64,000 bases of DNA from Trichoplax sp. H2. Lineage: Eukaryota > Placozoa > Uniplacotomia > Trichoplacea. Below the pieces are notes generated by a model. That model saw nothing but the letters and a program-made list of their open reading frames with translations, was not told where the DNA came from and did not search any database. The stretch lies in the NCBI GenBank assembly GCA_003344405.1, contig NOWV01000024.1, positions 248,001 to 312,000 of the forward strand, written 5' to 3'. The position numbers and the translations under genes are program-made. This document shows positions 25,983 through 38,581 of the stretch, piece after piece (the first letter of the stretch is position 1; every line of letters begins with the position of its first letter).

Positions 25983-28900
25983 GCAATGATTCGATTGGAC
26001 GGTCTATTCATTAATGATAATTAATGTTCAAATTAGATCTCACAGCAGTCAGTGGATGTGAGTAATCATGACAACTTTTCAGCTAAAGAATGTAGAAAGC
26101 GAGATATAGAATACTCAGTTACTGTCACTAGGGATCATTGCCATGATACTCGTATCTACCCCAGCTAGGATCGATATCTCATTTCTTCAGAATTGATAAT
26201 GAATGATGATTAAGATGCATATACTCAAACCATTCGTATGCAGAAATGGAATACTTTACTATTAAAATTGACAGACAAATTTTAGTTGCAATTTCTCCAA
26301 CTAACGGTAATTCTTAGCTATGAAGAATTATTCATAAATACAATTCTTCAAATAGGCCGTAATCATTTCTTGCACAAGTTACGTCCATGCTTTCTCCAAC
26401 TATTTAGTAAACAGAGCTACTCGTCGGCTATAACGAACGAGTGGACTCCAATGGAAATAATGAAATGTCAAATTAATTTACGAGATGATGGCAATTTCTA
26501 ATTCAATGCTTGCTTAAACAGCTACTTAGTGTAGGGTAAAGGAAATTGTAAACTGCAATCTCAAGTCGAAAATTGGATATCGTTCTTAAATTTGACCGCT
26601 TTACAAAATTAATAGAACCTAGTCAACTGGTTGATATGAACAAGTGATACACTGGATAGAAAATTTCCAAAGTTTTACTTCGCTACAGTGGTTATTCACA
26701 ATTTCTAAAGGACTTCCACAATTCCACGTGCTAAAGTAATGGGTATCATAATTAGAACACATCAATAACATAATAAATAATGAATTCATAGGACAATCAT
26801 ATCCATCCATTTTTTTTACTGGCTTGTTAATACGGTAATTAATCAATAGGTGAAATTAACACTGTCTTAACTATTGATAGAGTAATGCAACATCATTATT
26901 CATAATATAAAATAACGGATTATGGTGAGAGTAGTTGCACTACTCTATTTGATATTCCTAAAAGAAGAGGTTATAGAATCATAATCATTAGTGAAGGGCT
27001 TTATTTTATGCCGCTATAATACAACTCGAACTAGGTTGGAAAATTGTATTACTGAGGGGTAAACATTGATCTTATTTTGCTGGAAGAATAGAGGTGGTAT
27101 TAGTAACCCTAGGAGGTAATATATCATACGTCAAATATGATAAACAAAATTGGTACAGTTCGATAAGCAACATGATGATAGTAATGCCTAGGGCTATAGG
27201 ATTATCTTTACAACTATGCTATAAGCAGCGGATAACAACTATACTCCTTTTTTGCCTTCTTGCTGAAACACTAGTCTAATTTTGAAATCGTAACTGTGAT
27301 ATTGCATTTCTTTCTGTCCTTCGTCAGTCATGCAGGCTAAATCATGGCGCCTTATGTTTTGACTACAGCTATCAAATTATTGTTGGAAGTTAACTATCAA
27401 TTAATAATGAAAACGATTCGCATAAGATATTACGCAGTAGTGATGGAATGCTGACAAATTAGCCATTATTCATTATTGCTGTATTGAAATCAACGGAAAA
27501 ATCATTTCTTTCATGGCTTAAAAGAAGGAGTGGATCATTAAAGTTGGAGGAATAAAATACAATAGTTGCTGTTTTTTTTGACAGTATTAAATATGGAATG
27601 ATTGTAACCTCATTATAATATCATCACATATTATTTCGTAGAGATGGATCCGAGCGATTTACCTTAATTTTACTACCTATAGTCATCGTCAACTTTGTTT
27701 CAGTTACAGGATGAACAAAGTTGACGAATTTGTGTTTAGCTAAAACGGTTCATTTCTAAGTTCGCACTATATCGCATTAGAAATTTAGTACTATCAAGGA
27801 GTGATCGAATGCTAAAAGTAAGACATTAAATTATCGGAGATAAAGAACTATAGGTAGTAGCGGTAAAGATTTCATAAAGCACCAATCCTGCTACGATTAC
27901 TATACTGCAAATAAAAAGAAACGACATACCAAAGGATATCGAAACTTTTCCTATTTTCATTTACGTAGAGATCAAGTTACAAATATTCTATCCTAAACAT
28001 GCAGTGCTGTATTTGTTTTAAGTATACTGAGAAAAAGTAAGCAATTGTTTTTTGTGCCATAAAGTCGTAGCAATCAATTTTTCCAAACTATCTATTCATT
28101 TGTTAATAAAAGCAAAATACTTACCCTACTGTCTAGTCTAGTATAAAATAAGTCCTAGAAAAAGCACTGACGATTGAATGATTCCAGAATTAATTGATCG
28201 GATACAAAGTCGGAGGTCGAAATCCACAGGTAACGCGACTTAATGATAATGGAGGTTCAACAGGGACTATATGCAATTAAAATTTTCTTTGAGCTATAGG
28301 GCGCACCAGTTTATAAAATGCACAATAATTTCCATGACAATATATACTGTAAGTTAATATACATTATATAGACATCAGATCCATGAATAATAAGTTATGA
28401 ATAAATATCAACATAGGACAATAACGTATTAGCAATAATGTATTAATTATAATATCTAGGGCCGTACTATTTAGTCAAACTGTTAACTTTAGGACATCCA
28501 TATACTAGATAGAACATTCTTATAGATGATGATCTATTTTCAGCTCAATGTTAATTCTTTATTTCATGCGTCAAAAACTGTATAATTCCCCTCGAAAGCC
28601 TTTAATAACATCCAATTTAACTCCGAATGAACTTATCATTTATTAAGTTAATAAAGTCAACTTTTTCATCGTAGCGATATAGAAACGATTCAAGCTGTAG
28701 TTAACTTCCGAATTCGGGTACATGACGAATATAATTACCTTTTATTTTAAAACGGAAGCGGACATGGCTTCTATTTGTATACTGTAATGCTCACATGTAG
28801 ACAATGGATATGATACTATCCTTATAGAGAAGCTTTACATAAATGGAACTGCCATGATAAATAAATTCATCTTGACTAAAATATGACTAATAAGTCTTGA

Positions 28901-30575
28901 TTTATCTAAATTCTGCTTATATTGTCCAAATAAGCGCTAACCCCCTGAAACACTTCGACTGAGATTTTTTTAAATGGCCGTAGACAGCAAGCTTTTTAAG
29001 GTACACTTGCAGATTACATCTAACATCTGTATAAGTAGAAATGTACAATGATTAATAAAGTACTTCCTTTCTTCTAGTTATTCATATTTGCGTGATGCAT
29101 TTATGAAGACACTCAAAGATTGCCGCAACAACATAATTGTTGCTCTTAACAATAGATTAAACTGAGATAAGTTGATGTCTTTTAAGGTTAAGGCCATTCA
29201 TTAACTGTTCGATTAATAACCAGTCAATGCTAATATGACCAAGATAGCGTCCATTAGTCCTATTAAAAAGGAGGTACCATGACAGTAGGCATTCCAAGCC
29301 AAGCATGCTTCGGCTTATTGCCTTACTAGGCTTACGATTATGGATAGGATTATAGTACGTAAAAAGAGCTGTTTTTAAAGTATGTGTAGAAATTATCGGA
29401 AAAGTTCTCAGAATGAAATGTTGATAGCAGCTGGAAAGTGCAATAAGATATAGACAAATATTTACTAGTGCACAAATTCAACTGTTCTTAGAGTATTATC
29501 CCAGTTATCAGCTATTTATAGCTATTTACAGCAAACTTTTACTGTATATATTGCTACAGTAAGCCTTCAATTAAACTTCATATATACGTTCGTCTAAAAT
29601 ACAATTTCACTTTAGCTTTTGCAGCTGCACTATCTATCGTCTGTATTTGATTACATTAAAAGGCTATATATTCATTTAGTTATATTTACGATGAAATTGA
29701 GTAGAAATTTTCAATGTTTTGAATTAATTATTTGTCTGAATGCAATGATATCTACATAATTATATCGGTTTTCCTGAAACGCCGAACTATTTCACATATT
29801 TTAGTTAATTAATTTGATTTTATTGATCGCCCAGTGCAGAATAATCAGTCTATAGAATATTACAAGAAAGCTGGAGCAATTAGGCAGAAGGTCATGTCAG
29901 TCATGTACTAACGTCATACCGGGCCATGTATGCAAAGCCAACGATTGCATTACGCGAACTACACTAATATAGTTTTCAATTACTAATCATTTTTAGCGCC
30001 GTATGTAGGTAAGAATGCTAAAAATTTCACAATTCTAGCAATAATCCTGGATTGACGTAGACTTATAGAATTTATATGATTAGCTTCAACAGGAATTGCC
30101 AAAGTTAACTGGATACTATAGAGCTTGCATCTTGATCTTACTTCTGATGGTAAAGATATTTAAATGCTTACAGATGTACTAATGACTACCGAAAATTACC
30201 GTATAAAAGTAAAGCACTTACAATCGAAGATTTAAAATTGATCAATGCTTGTTACAATAAATTATAATCTTCTACGGGCACTAGCTTAAACATTTACGTC
30301 AACTTTGTATAAAGTAAAATCCCATGCTAAACTTTTCAGAAGGTAGAAAAATTTCAGAAGAATGACATAAAGAGCTAAAAAGCATCACTCCTCTGGTAAT
30401 TACTTTTCATAACAGCAATCCATGATATTTTTATTAGTGTTTACATTTACCAAATCAATTCCTGTATAGCAAAGTATCGTTAACACGATCATTCCATGAA
30501 ATGATTATGTTAACAAAATGGGAAGGTTGACGTACTACAGCTCTTTAGATCCTAGCATCCAATAATGAAAAGACC
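25983..30575. other. Long interval without recognisable gene
   Basis: About 4.6 kb of AT-rich sequence. Open frames (26286-26501 +, 26619-26846 -, 27094-27279 +) have no conserved motif and no consistent splice neighbours. One inverted repeat (27687-27726) stands out. The part nearest 30575 should hold the 3' untranslated region of the aminoacylase gene. Confidence 0.5.
27687..27726. repeat. Inverted repeat (potential hairpin)
   Basis: CGTCAACTTTGTTT is followed after about 12 bases by GAACAAAGTTGACG, its near-perfect reverse complement (13 of 14 positions). It is isolated, not part of a tandem array, and no coding sequence surrounds it. It could be a remnant of a small inverted-repeat element or a structured transcript. 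Confidence 0.7.
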
Positions 30576-33500
30576 TTAATCTACATTGGCCATTGCCGAT
30601 ATAATACCGCAGTAGATTTCTATTCCCTTAAGGAAGATCTTTTCATTCAAAAATTCATTATGATCGTGAAGTAATACCGGCGTATAGTTCATTGGAGAGA
30701 ATCCTAGGGCAGGTATTCCTGCCTGTAAATCAGGCCATATAATTTAAGGCATTAGAGGTAACTTTCTTAAAAGAAAGCTCGTATTTATCATCCCCTTAAA
30801 ATTACAATTACTATTGAAACTGCTCAAATCTTACATAGATAACAAATTACGTTGAATAGTATGACATTAAATAAATAGAATAAAAGAAATTTATCAAATT
30901 AATAATTATGGTCGATGCTGTTTAATTTAGTAGAAGTAATGCGGTAAAAATTTTATTGCAAGTAATGTTAGTTCTACTGTACTACAGTCGATTATTAGAG
31001 TGTATGTAAGTGATATAATCATATTTCCTCTTAAAAGGAAGAGATCAGCTTCATTAATACAGTACCTGGCGTAGGAATCGGCTATCTGTTGCTGCTGGAA
31101 ATGTCTCTGTAATGAGTAATAAACTCCTAAAGTTGCAAATTGATAATAAAAATAACGCGAATAAATGCAAGGGAAGGCTAACCGTAAGCTCTTAGTAAAA
31201 ATTAGTAAAAATTAATTAATTACTAATTAGTAAAAATTCCGTATCACATAGGATTAATCACAAATTGGAAAAATAATCTGCCTACATATTGGAAGCCGCT
31301 GAGCTGAACGCTCTCCACCATTTATCGCTGTTGTCAATGCTGGTAATTGATTTATCCATATGACGCTGTTACAAATACAAAAATCAAAGAAATACAAATA
31401 CAAATACAAAAATTAAAGTTATTCACAGTCTAAATAGAGATTAAGTGTGGCTAACAGTACGCATATTACACCATCGCTATTTAAAATTATCTTACGTCAA
31501 TAAAAGTGATTAAAATTCCATCGCCACATTCATCTGCCCAGGATCGGACTCTTTCTTCGAATTCCTGTGAAAAAAGTTATTCGTTTGAACAGAAGTAAAA
31601 AAATGTTATTGAATTAAGGGTTATTGAACGAAGTAAAGAAATAGTCGTATGACTACCTGGAAGTCAACGTCAAGTGCAAGCCTGACGTCAATAGCTAAAT
31701 GATTTGAAGAAAAATTAATAATAAATTAGAGCCGCTCATTATTCATAAATAAAATTGACTTACTGAGCGTAACATCTGCAGGGACTACGTTCCTTTGAAT
31801 ACCACCGTTCACCATAGTCATATTTATGGTTGTAACATCTCCCAATCTTAAATTATTTTCAAGCATTCTAAACAACGAATTTATTAATAATGCTGATAGT
31901 CAGTAACGGTTTAAGTATACACTTTACCACTGTTATCATGCTTTTTCATGTAAAATTCAGTTTAGAAAAGGTATAATAACAATAAATATTGATTTAACCA
32001 ATCTATTCGTTAAGATAACCGTTTTTCTTCAGAATTTCGAAATTCAGTGAATTTATTCATTAGCTTCCTCTATTTAATGGTAGAATGGTGCGTTGTAAGT
32101 ATACATAATACAGATACAACGTGTATACACCTACGAGTTTACTTGTAATTCGATAATAAAGGTATTAATATCATATATTGGCTAAGTTGCTAGCAAATGG
32201 TGGTCGTTACGTAAATGCATTTTCTTACAAGCTTTTCCATCGCAGTATTCTGAACAAATCTTGAGCCGTGTCCAGGCCTTCCAGTACATTTAATTCTGAC
32301 TCCTAGTATTTCGTGTTAGAATCAATTATTACCAGAACAAGCATTTAATTTGTTAAATTACTATAAAGGTAGCATTAATTAGTACTGTAGATCAACAGTT
32401 CAACACTGCATGCTGACTAAATTTCAGCTAACACTAAAAAGTTAAAGGAGAAAATTCAGTGGTGAAAGTAATAGCACAATGATAACAGCGTTGAGAATAT
32501 TTACCCCAAATTGGCCGCTCAGAATTGTAAACAATAAACTCTTCCGTTGGATTTGCTAAACCTACAAAGATAGAGTTAATTGAAGGTAGTTTCAAGAATA
32601 AAAAAATTTAGTACCAAGTGTTTTAGGAATGAACCTTCGTCAAGTGCGTAAGCAATGTTCAACTTTTTAAATTCTTCATGCTTGCAGAATAATTGCATGC
32701 CTTCCCTTCCTCCACGTTCTTCATCTGAAATGTCAATTGGTAGATTGATCAATTCAATCAAAATAATTTAAGTGGTTCAACAGTGAAAGTAATAATAAAC
32801 ATACATAGGTTAAACGTAAACTGTATTATAGTACGCTGGCATGAACGGTTTAAAATTTAGAAACTCTCTATCATTGTTGTAAAATAGCTGTTACAAACTA
32901 TTAAACAACGGAATATGTTGGCAAGTTATAATGATGGAATGGTCTTGTCATTCAGCTATTGCCTATACTCGTAAGTCCATAATCTAACTGTATTTGTATG
33001 CACTGTATTGTAGATTAGTATCTTGCGTGCCAAATAACATGCCATAATTTTGTATTAGAATCAACGCGTATTTGCCATTATGTAATACCTGGTACAAACG
33101 ACATATGTATAGTACGTTTAAAGCGCTTTCCTTCTTTCTTTAGTCTTCTTATAGCTTCTATATATCTAAATTACAAGGTAGTATTATCTTGCACATTCTT
33201 ACTTCTGGTATTAGCAGAGAGTTAGCAAACATAATTTAAGATTAACATTCACTAACTGTATTCCTACGCATTTCATATCCTAACAAACAAGAAAATTAAA
33301 ATATTATCGTTAGACCAGAGCCTTATAATTGAAGTATGCGAATACGTAAAAACCGAGGAAATATCTGTATGCCTGCGATATTGTGGCGAAATTTATAAAG
33401 TGAAAATGCAATTTAAGCCAATACCTATGGCGTAGCGGTACAATAATGTTACCTGTGTTCCTCTTGCGTATATATCTCCTTCCGGAGTTTTAATTGCGGC

Positions 33501-35142
33501 AAATGGATCATGTATCCAATGCTCCTATAATTTCAATATTTCGGAGGAAACTAATTAGCCTTTTAACCAACAACATGCAAGTATAATAAATTAATAATGC
33601 TGTAGTGGGCATATCACTCGAACTAGAACGATTACATATTAGCAATCTAGAATATACTCGTACATACGTGTAGCAGATATTATATATGTTTAGTAGCTTA
33701 AGTGAAACGATGAAAATGATTGCTATTTCTTGAAAAAGTGCGAGAAAGTCTTCAATTTTAAACTGTTTGATATAGTCTAAAGAAATAGACAGGCATGTAA
33801 TAAAATTGTATAAGCTTACAATCCAAGTAACTTACAAGATAAACCGGGACAACATCCGTATGGCTATTAAGTAATAAGGAGCCAAGCGTAGGATCTGTTC
33901 CTTCCCATGTTATAAGAACGACAGGCCTGTTTGGGAGGACCTGCACATTCGTCAAACATTAGCATAAAACACTTGACATCCTAAAAGTAGAATTTTTAAG
34001 TCTACCAGATCAATGTTGCTAACTAAATAGCCTACCTCGATTACTCTCATAGGCAGATCTATCTCTGCTGCCAGTCGTTGCAGTAGTTTAGTGCAAGCAT
34101 CTGTGATTGCAAAATATAAACTTAGGTAGTTAACACTGCTTTACCGTAATTTGTAGCAATGAAGATCTATGTTTGTACAGTAGCACCGTTAACGAAGATA
34201 CTTTCCAAGGCAGTATCTGCATTGTACTACACAAGCGATCTTACAGAATAAGAAAAACGACACTCGTTAATAAGCAATCAACACTCTTTCCCAAGTCTTG
34301 TAATGGAGTTAACACTGCTTTACCGTAATTTGTAGCAATGAAGATCATCTATCTTTGTACAGTAGCACTGTTAACGAAGATACTTTGAAGGCAGTATCTG
34401 CATTGTACTACACAAGTGATCTTCCAGAACTAGAAACATGACACTCGTTAATAAGCAATCAATACTCTTTCCTAAGTCTGGTAATGGAGTACATGACAAG
34501 AATCCGATAAAGGAATGGATGTTTCGCTCCTCAGGCACATGCCATGGGTACATACAAGCATTACCGGCAATCTTAATATGTTTTTACTGGGTTTAATAGT
34601 ATCTCGGAACGAAAAAAGGGCAAGAAAATGACTGTACAAAGAGTTCTAATCATCCATCATTGGCAACTTTAGATTTGCATGGCCTGTAAACAAAACTGTG
34701 ACACGCGTACGTAGATGTTTAGTAAGAGCAACAACTTATTGGATCATCGAAACTGGTTGCTATTGATACACTATAATTCATCAATCCTATTCGTATGGAA
34801 ATCAGTTCGATTGGCATCGATCACCATCCTGTGTGCTCTAAGATGTTGGAAATGACGAAATGATATTCATCTCTGCTTCTTACTGATTAACGATTGCATT
34901 ATTGGTCAGTAAAAACTAGCCATAAGAAACATGCTTTGCTTGTCTAGGCGAATGCAACAAAGTTCGATTCTGTTGCTTTCATGCCGTCCCCTTTACATTC
35001 TATCATGGAATAAATAGAATCTGAAGAAGGATTGGATCTTGAACTGTTTTATACATCATTTACCATAGTCAGCTTCGGATGAAATCGTATTGATTCTCAG
35101 ATATTCGCGAAAGACAGTCACTGCAGGATGCTCTTCAGCCAT
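30576..35142 (-). CDS. ACY1: Aminoacylase-1 (N-acyl-L-amino-acid amidohydrolase), 16 exons
   Basis: Cytosolic M20-family zinc enzyme that hydrolyses N-acetylated amino acids. Exons: 35142-35064, 34100-34036, 33940-33836, 33524-33453, 33279-33257, 33165-33089, 32724-32635, 32561-32505, 32302-32229, 32069-32020, 31867-31764, 31694-31657, 31564-31496, 31365-31286, 31126-31066, 30722-30576; all phases agree, giving 396 residues (human about 408). Start [17 protein letters not shown] matches the family N-terminus. Metal ligands and catalytic residues are present: NSHTDVVP (His75, Asp77), RGTQDMK (Asp108), DEE (141-143, catalytic Glu), ALDEG (Glu170), TGRPGHGSR (His201, dimer-contributed) and LLHDH (His367). 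PAATDSR is also kept. The fifth exon is only 23 nt. Intron 1 carries a tandem duplication, and a truncated copy of exon 1 lies upstream at 36425-36470. No key residue is missing. Confidence 0.95.
34124..34490. repeat. Tandem duplication (~184 bp) in aminoacylase intron 1
   Basis: The block from GTTAACACTGCTTTACCGTA to AGTCTTGTAATGGAGT occurs twice, starting at 34124 and 34308, with only a few differences. It lies wholly inside intron 1, so it does not alter the protein. A chance reading frame at 34371-34553 (-) overlaps the second copy. Confidence 0.88.
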
Positions 35143-35880
35143 GTCTTCCCTCTTGCCACGAGAGGGAAATCGTCATCTACTATAATAAGTTTATGACGCA
35201 GTACAAGTACTGTACGAGGTAGTGTATAATGTATATATATATATATGCCCGCAGTATTTGTGACGAAAGAGAGGTGTGGCCCACAAAATGGCCTCCATCA
35301 TTCTTTATTTACTTACTGTTACTGCAATTTCTAAATTTATTGAATCGTGCTATATCTTTTATTCGATATATAACTCTCTCTATATGACATATACATATGT
35401 AGAGATGATACGGGCCGTGTATGCCAAACATATAACATATACGATATACTGTATATACAACTTTTAATTATTTTACTGGCCAATGGACTGTACTCATTTT
35501 GGACATTTGAGTTAGGACTTGGAAGAGAAATTAAAAGTCCCTATGATTGGAACGGCTTATCCACTTGATGGAATCTGCGATTCCTTTTCCTTTACTGTAT
35601 GGCGTTGTCTATTTTCATCAACTAGGTTGTACTACGGTGAATACTCGACTATTCGTCCTATTGGATGCTGGACACTGTGCTGTAATCGATGTCAGCTTCA
35701 ATTGATGGAGAGATGGGAAATGCAAGAGAGAATGAACTGATTGGAAATATCATCGCAATCCTTTACCAGGAGATAGCCAGACATGCAGAAAGATAGCAAT
35801 AGAAGTGAATTTTGCATGCAGCTTGATTAACCTTTCTAATTAGTGATGCATGGCAGATATCTTGCATGATATTACCTACT
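35097..35880. repeat. Segmental repeat, copy 1 (includes aminoacylase exon 1)
   Basis: This block starts inside aminoacylase exon 1 and extends through the gene's upstream region. It is repeated at 36425-37185. The copies differ by substitutions, a longer TA tract and about 50 extra bases (GATACGGGCCGTGTATGCCA and following) here. Small frames such as 35276-35467 and 35519-35740 (+) occur in it, but they carry stops or shifts relative to the second copy and are not supported as genes. Confidence 0.88.
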
Positions 35881-36404
35881 ATACTGTATGACTATACCGA
35901 CCAATGTTGCATTACGTAGTCATTCAACGATATCCGAGTTTATTTACATTTTTATTTTTTTATTTTTACCTCGTCTCTACCGCCTAATGTGCAAGTAAGA
36001 AGAGAATTGCGTCTAGCTCAGCTCAACCTAAACCTTACTAGACTATCACAAATTTCTCGATCGGAGGACCGCTACTATATGACCATACCGACCAATGTTG
36101 CATCACGTAGCCATTCAACGATATCCGAGTTTAATTTACATTTCTAATTTTTATTTTTACCTCGTCTCTACCGCCTAAAGTGCAAGTAAGAAGAGAATTG
36201 CGTCTAGCTCAGCTCAACCTAAACCTTACTAGACTATCACAAATTTCTCGATCGGAGGACCGCTACTATATGACTATACCGACCAATGTTGCATCACGTA
36301 GCCATTCAACGATATCCGAGTTTAATTTACATTTCTAATTTTTATTTTTACCTCGTCTCTACCGCCTAAAGTGCAAGTAAGAAGAGAATTGCGTCTAGCT
36401 CAGC
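35881..36404. repeat. 191-bp tandem units, array A
   Basis: Units marked by GTGCAAGTAAGAAGAGAATT begin at 35989, 36180 and 36371; the last is cut by a gap. Copies are almost identical. Array B at 37206-37862 has the same unit. Each unit holds about 48 sense codons in one plus-strand frame before an AT-rich spacer. Confidence 0.9.
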
Positions 36405-36424
36405 NNNNNNNNNNNNNNNNNNNN
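36405..36424. other. Assembly gap (20 N)
   Basis: Gap inside the third 191-bp unit of array A, immediately before the second segmental copy. The number of missing units is unknown. Confidence 0.99.
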
Positions 36425-36470
36425 TCAGATATTCGCGAAAGACAGTCACTGCAGGATGTTCTTCAGCCAT
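36425..36470 (-). pseudogene. Truncated duplicate of aminoacylase exon 1
   Basis: On the minus strand the ATG at 36470 opens the same first 15 codons as the real exon 1 ([15 protein letters not shown]), with one synonymous change (GAG to GAA), and is then cut by the N gap. The donor and the rest of the exon are not visible. It is either a remnant of a tandem duplication of the gene's 5' end or a misassembled allele. No later aminoacylase exon lies near it, so it is unlikely to make a protein by itself. Confidence 0.8.
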
Positions 36471-37185
36471 GTCTTCCCTCTTGCCAGGAGTGGAAAATCG
36501 TCATCTACTATAATAAGTTTATGACGCAGTACAAGTACTGTACGAGGTAGTGTATATATGCCCGCAGTATTTGTGACGAAAGAGAGGTGTGGCCCACAAA
36601 ATGGCCTCCATCATTCTTTATTTACTTACTGTTACTGCAATTTCTAAATTTATTGAATCGTGCTATATCTTTTATTCGATATATAACTCTCTCTATATGG
36701 CATATACATATATAGAGATATACAACTTTTAATTATTTTACTGGCCAATGGACTGTACTCATTTTGGACATTTGAATTAGGACTTGGAAGAGAAATTAAA
36801 AGTCCCTATGATTGGAACGGCTTATCCACTTGATGGAATCTGCGATTTCTTTTCCTTTACTGTATGGCGTTGTCTGTTTTTATTAACTAGGTTGTACTAC
36901 GGTGAATACTTGACTATTCGTCCATTGCATTCACTTGCGACCTCATTACACCGTCGACTTTCGTCCTATTGGATGCTGGACACTGTGCTGTAATCGATGT
37001 CAGCTTCAATTGATGGAGAGATGGGAAATGCAAGAGAGAATGAATTGATTGGAAATATCATCGCAATCCTTTACCAGGAGATAGCCAAACATGCAGAAAG
37101 ATAGCAATAGAACTGAATTTTGCATGCAGCTTGATTAACCTTTCTAATTAGTGATGCATGGCAGATATCTTGCATGATATTACCT
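36425..37185. repeat. Segmental repeat, copy 2
   Basis: Second copy of 35097-35880, bounded by N gaps on both sides. It has a short insertion near 36923-36966 (TTGCATTCACTTGCGACCTC and following) and lacks about 50 bases present in copy 1. Divergence of this kind is more than sequencing error but is compatible with either paralogy or allelic variation. Confidence 0.88.
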
Positions 37186-37205
37186 NNNNNNNNNNNNNNN
37201 NNNNN
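37186..37205. other. Assembly gap (20 N)
   Basis: Separates the second segmental copy from array B of the 191-bp units. Confidence 0.99.
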
Positions 37206-37862
37206 GTGCAAGTAAGAAGAGAATTGCGTCTAGCTCAGCTCAACCTAAACCTTACTAGACTATCACAAATTTCTCGATCGGAGGACCGCTACTATATGAC
37301 CATACCGACCAATGTTGCATCACGTAGCCATTCAACGATATCCGAGTTTCATTTACATTTCTAATTTTTATTTTTACCTCGTCTCTACCGCCTAAAGTGC
37401 AAGTAAGAAGAGAATTGCGTCTAGCTCAGCTCAACCTAAACCTTACTAGACTATCACAGATTTCTCGATCGGAGGGCCGCTACTATATGACCATACCGAC
37501 CAATGTTGCATCATGTAGCCATTCAACGATATCCGAGTTTATTTACATTTCTTTTTTTTTTATTTTTATCTCGTCTCTACCGCCTAATGTGCAAGTAAGA
37601 AGAGAATTGCGTCTAGCTCAGCTCAACCTAAACCTTACTAGACTATCACAGATTTCTCGATCGGAGGACTGCTACTATATGACCATACCGACCAATGTTG
37701 CATCACGTAGCCATTCAACGATATCCGAGTTTAATTTACATTTCTAATTTTTATTTTTACCTCGTCTCTACCGCCTAAAGTGCAAGTAAGAAGAGAATTG
37801 CGTCTAGCTCAGCTCAACCTTAACCTTACTAGACTATCACAAATTTCTCGATCGGAGGACCG
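37206..37862. repeat. 191-bp tandem units, array B
   Basis: Units begin at 37206, 37397, 37589 and 37780 (191-192 bp). The fourth stops at GATCGGAGGACCG and gives way to the GTAC-rich palindromic stretch. The 192-bp unit at 37397 keeps the plus-strand frame open into the next unit (ORF to 37747), but 191-bp units do not, so this is not convincing protein-coding sequence. Confidence 0.9.
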
Positions 37863-37867
37863 AGAAA

Positions 37868-37998
37868 TCTATTGTACTGTACACTGTAAGCTACAGTACT
37901 TTGGGTCGCGTAAGGCACTGTACAGTACAGTACTGTACTGTACTGTAAGAGTAACAGTATCAGACTGCACAGTACAAGAAGTCCAAGGTACTGTAGAC
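37868..37998. repeat. GTACTGTAC-rich palindromic stretch
   Basis: A dense cluster of TACTGTA / TACAGTA words. At 37920-37943 lies a perfect 24-bp palindrome built of GTACA and its complement, able to extrude as a cruciform. It abuts the end of the 191-bp array. A minus-strand frame (37829-38122) crosses it but consists largely of the repeat word. Confidence 0.8.
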
Positions 37999-38581
37999 CT
38001 ACTGGAGTGTGGACCAGAACGTCAACTGCCGTGACAAATTCAAAATCAAAACGTTTCTCTTTTTCTGAGGTTTTTGCGCGGCCAGCAACAACATCAAGGT
38101 AGGCAAAATTAAGAGTTAGCATTCTATCTTAGTAGAGTACTGATGATATCGATCATGATGAGTCCAATCGGATGATAACGATGATCATCATGGCGATGAT
38201 GCTGTTATCGCTTATGGAAGAGATCAAAACAAAGGATTGCTACTGCTGGAAACAGAATGTGTAAACTACCATCGTCCACTTTCGTTATTGTTAATGGTGT
38301 TAACCGCTTAGTTGCTAGTCAATAGTAGAGAAATCCCAGTAAATGGATCATGCTAATGATCGATTCATAACATTATCAATGAGTAAGCTGAAAATGAGCA
38401 CAGATATTGCAACTTATGCTAGAATAAAACTTGAACTATCGGTATGAAATCAATTTATCCCTTTATGGCATACCTTGATAGCCCAGGTTGAAGCTGTACA
38501 GAAATACTGGCGTAACGATCCTCGTCTTCGTCTAAACAATAATGCAGTATTCATTTTATGCCATCTAGGTTAAGGACAACC

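Noticed and set aside
35276-36993. Two similar plus-strand frames (35519-35740 and 36784-36993) starting MEEKLKVPMIGTAYPLDG
   Set aside because: They are the two copies of the segmental repeat. Both start from non-ATG codons, diverge after an indel and end differently; there are no splice partners.
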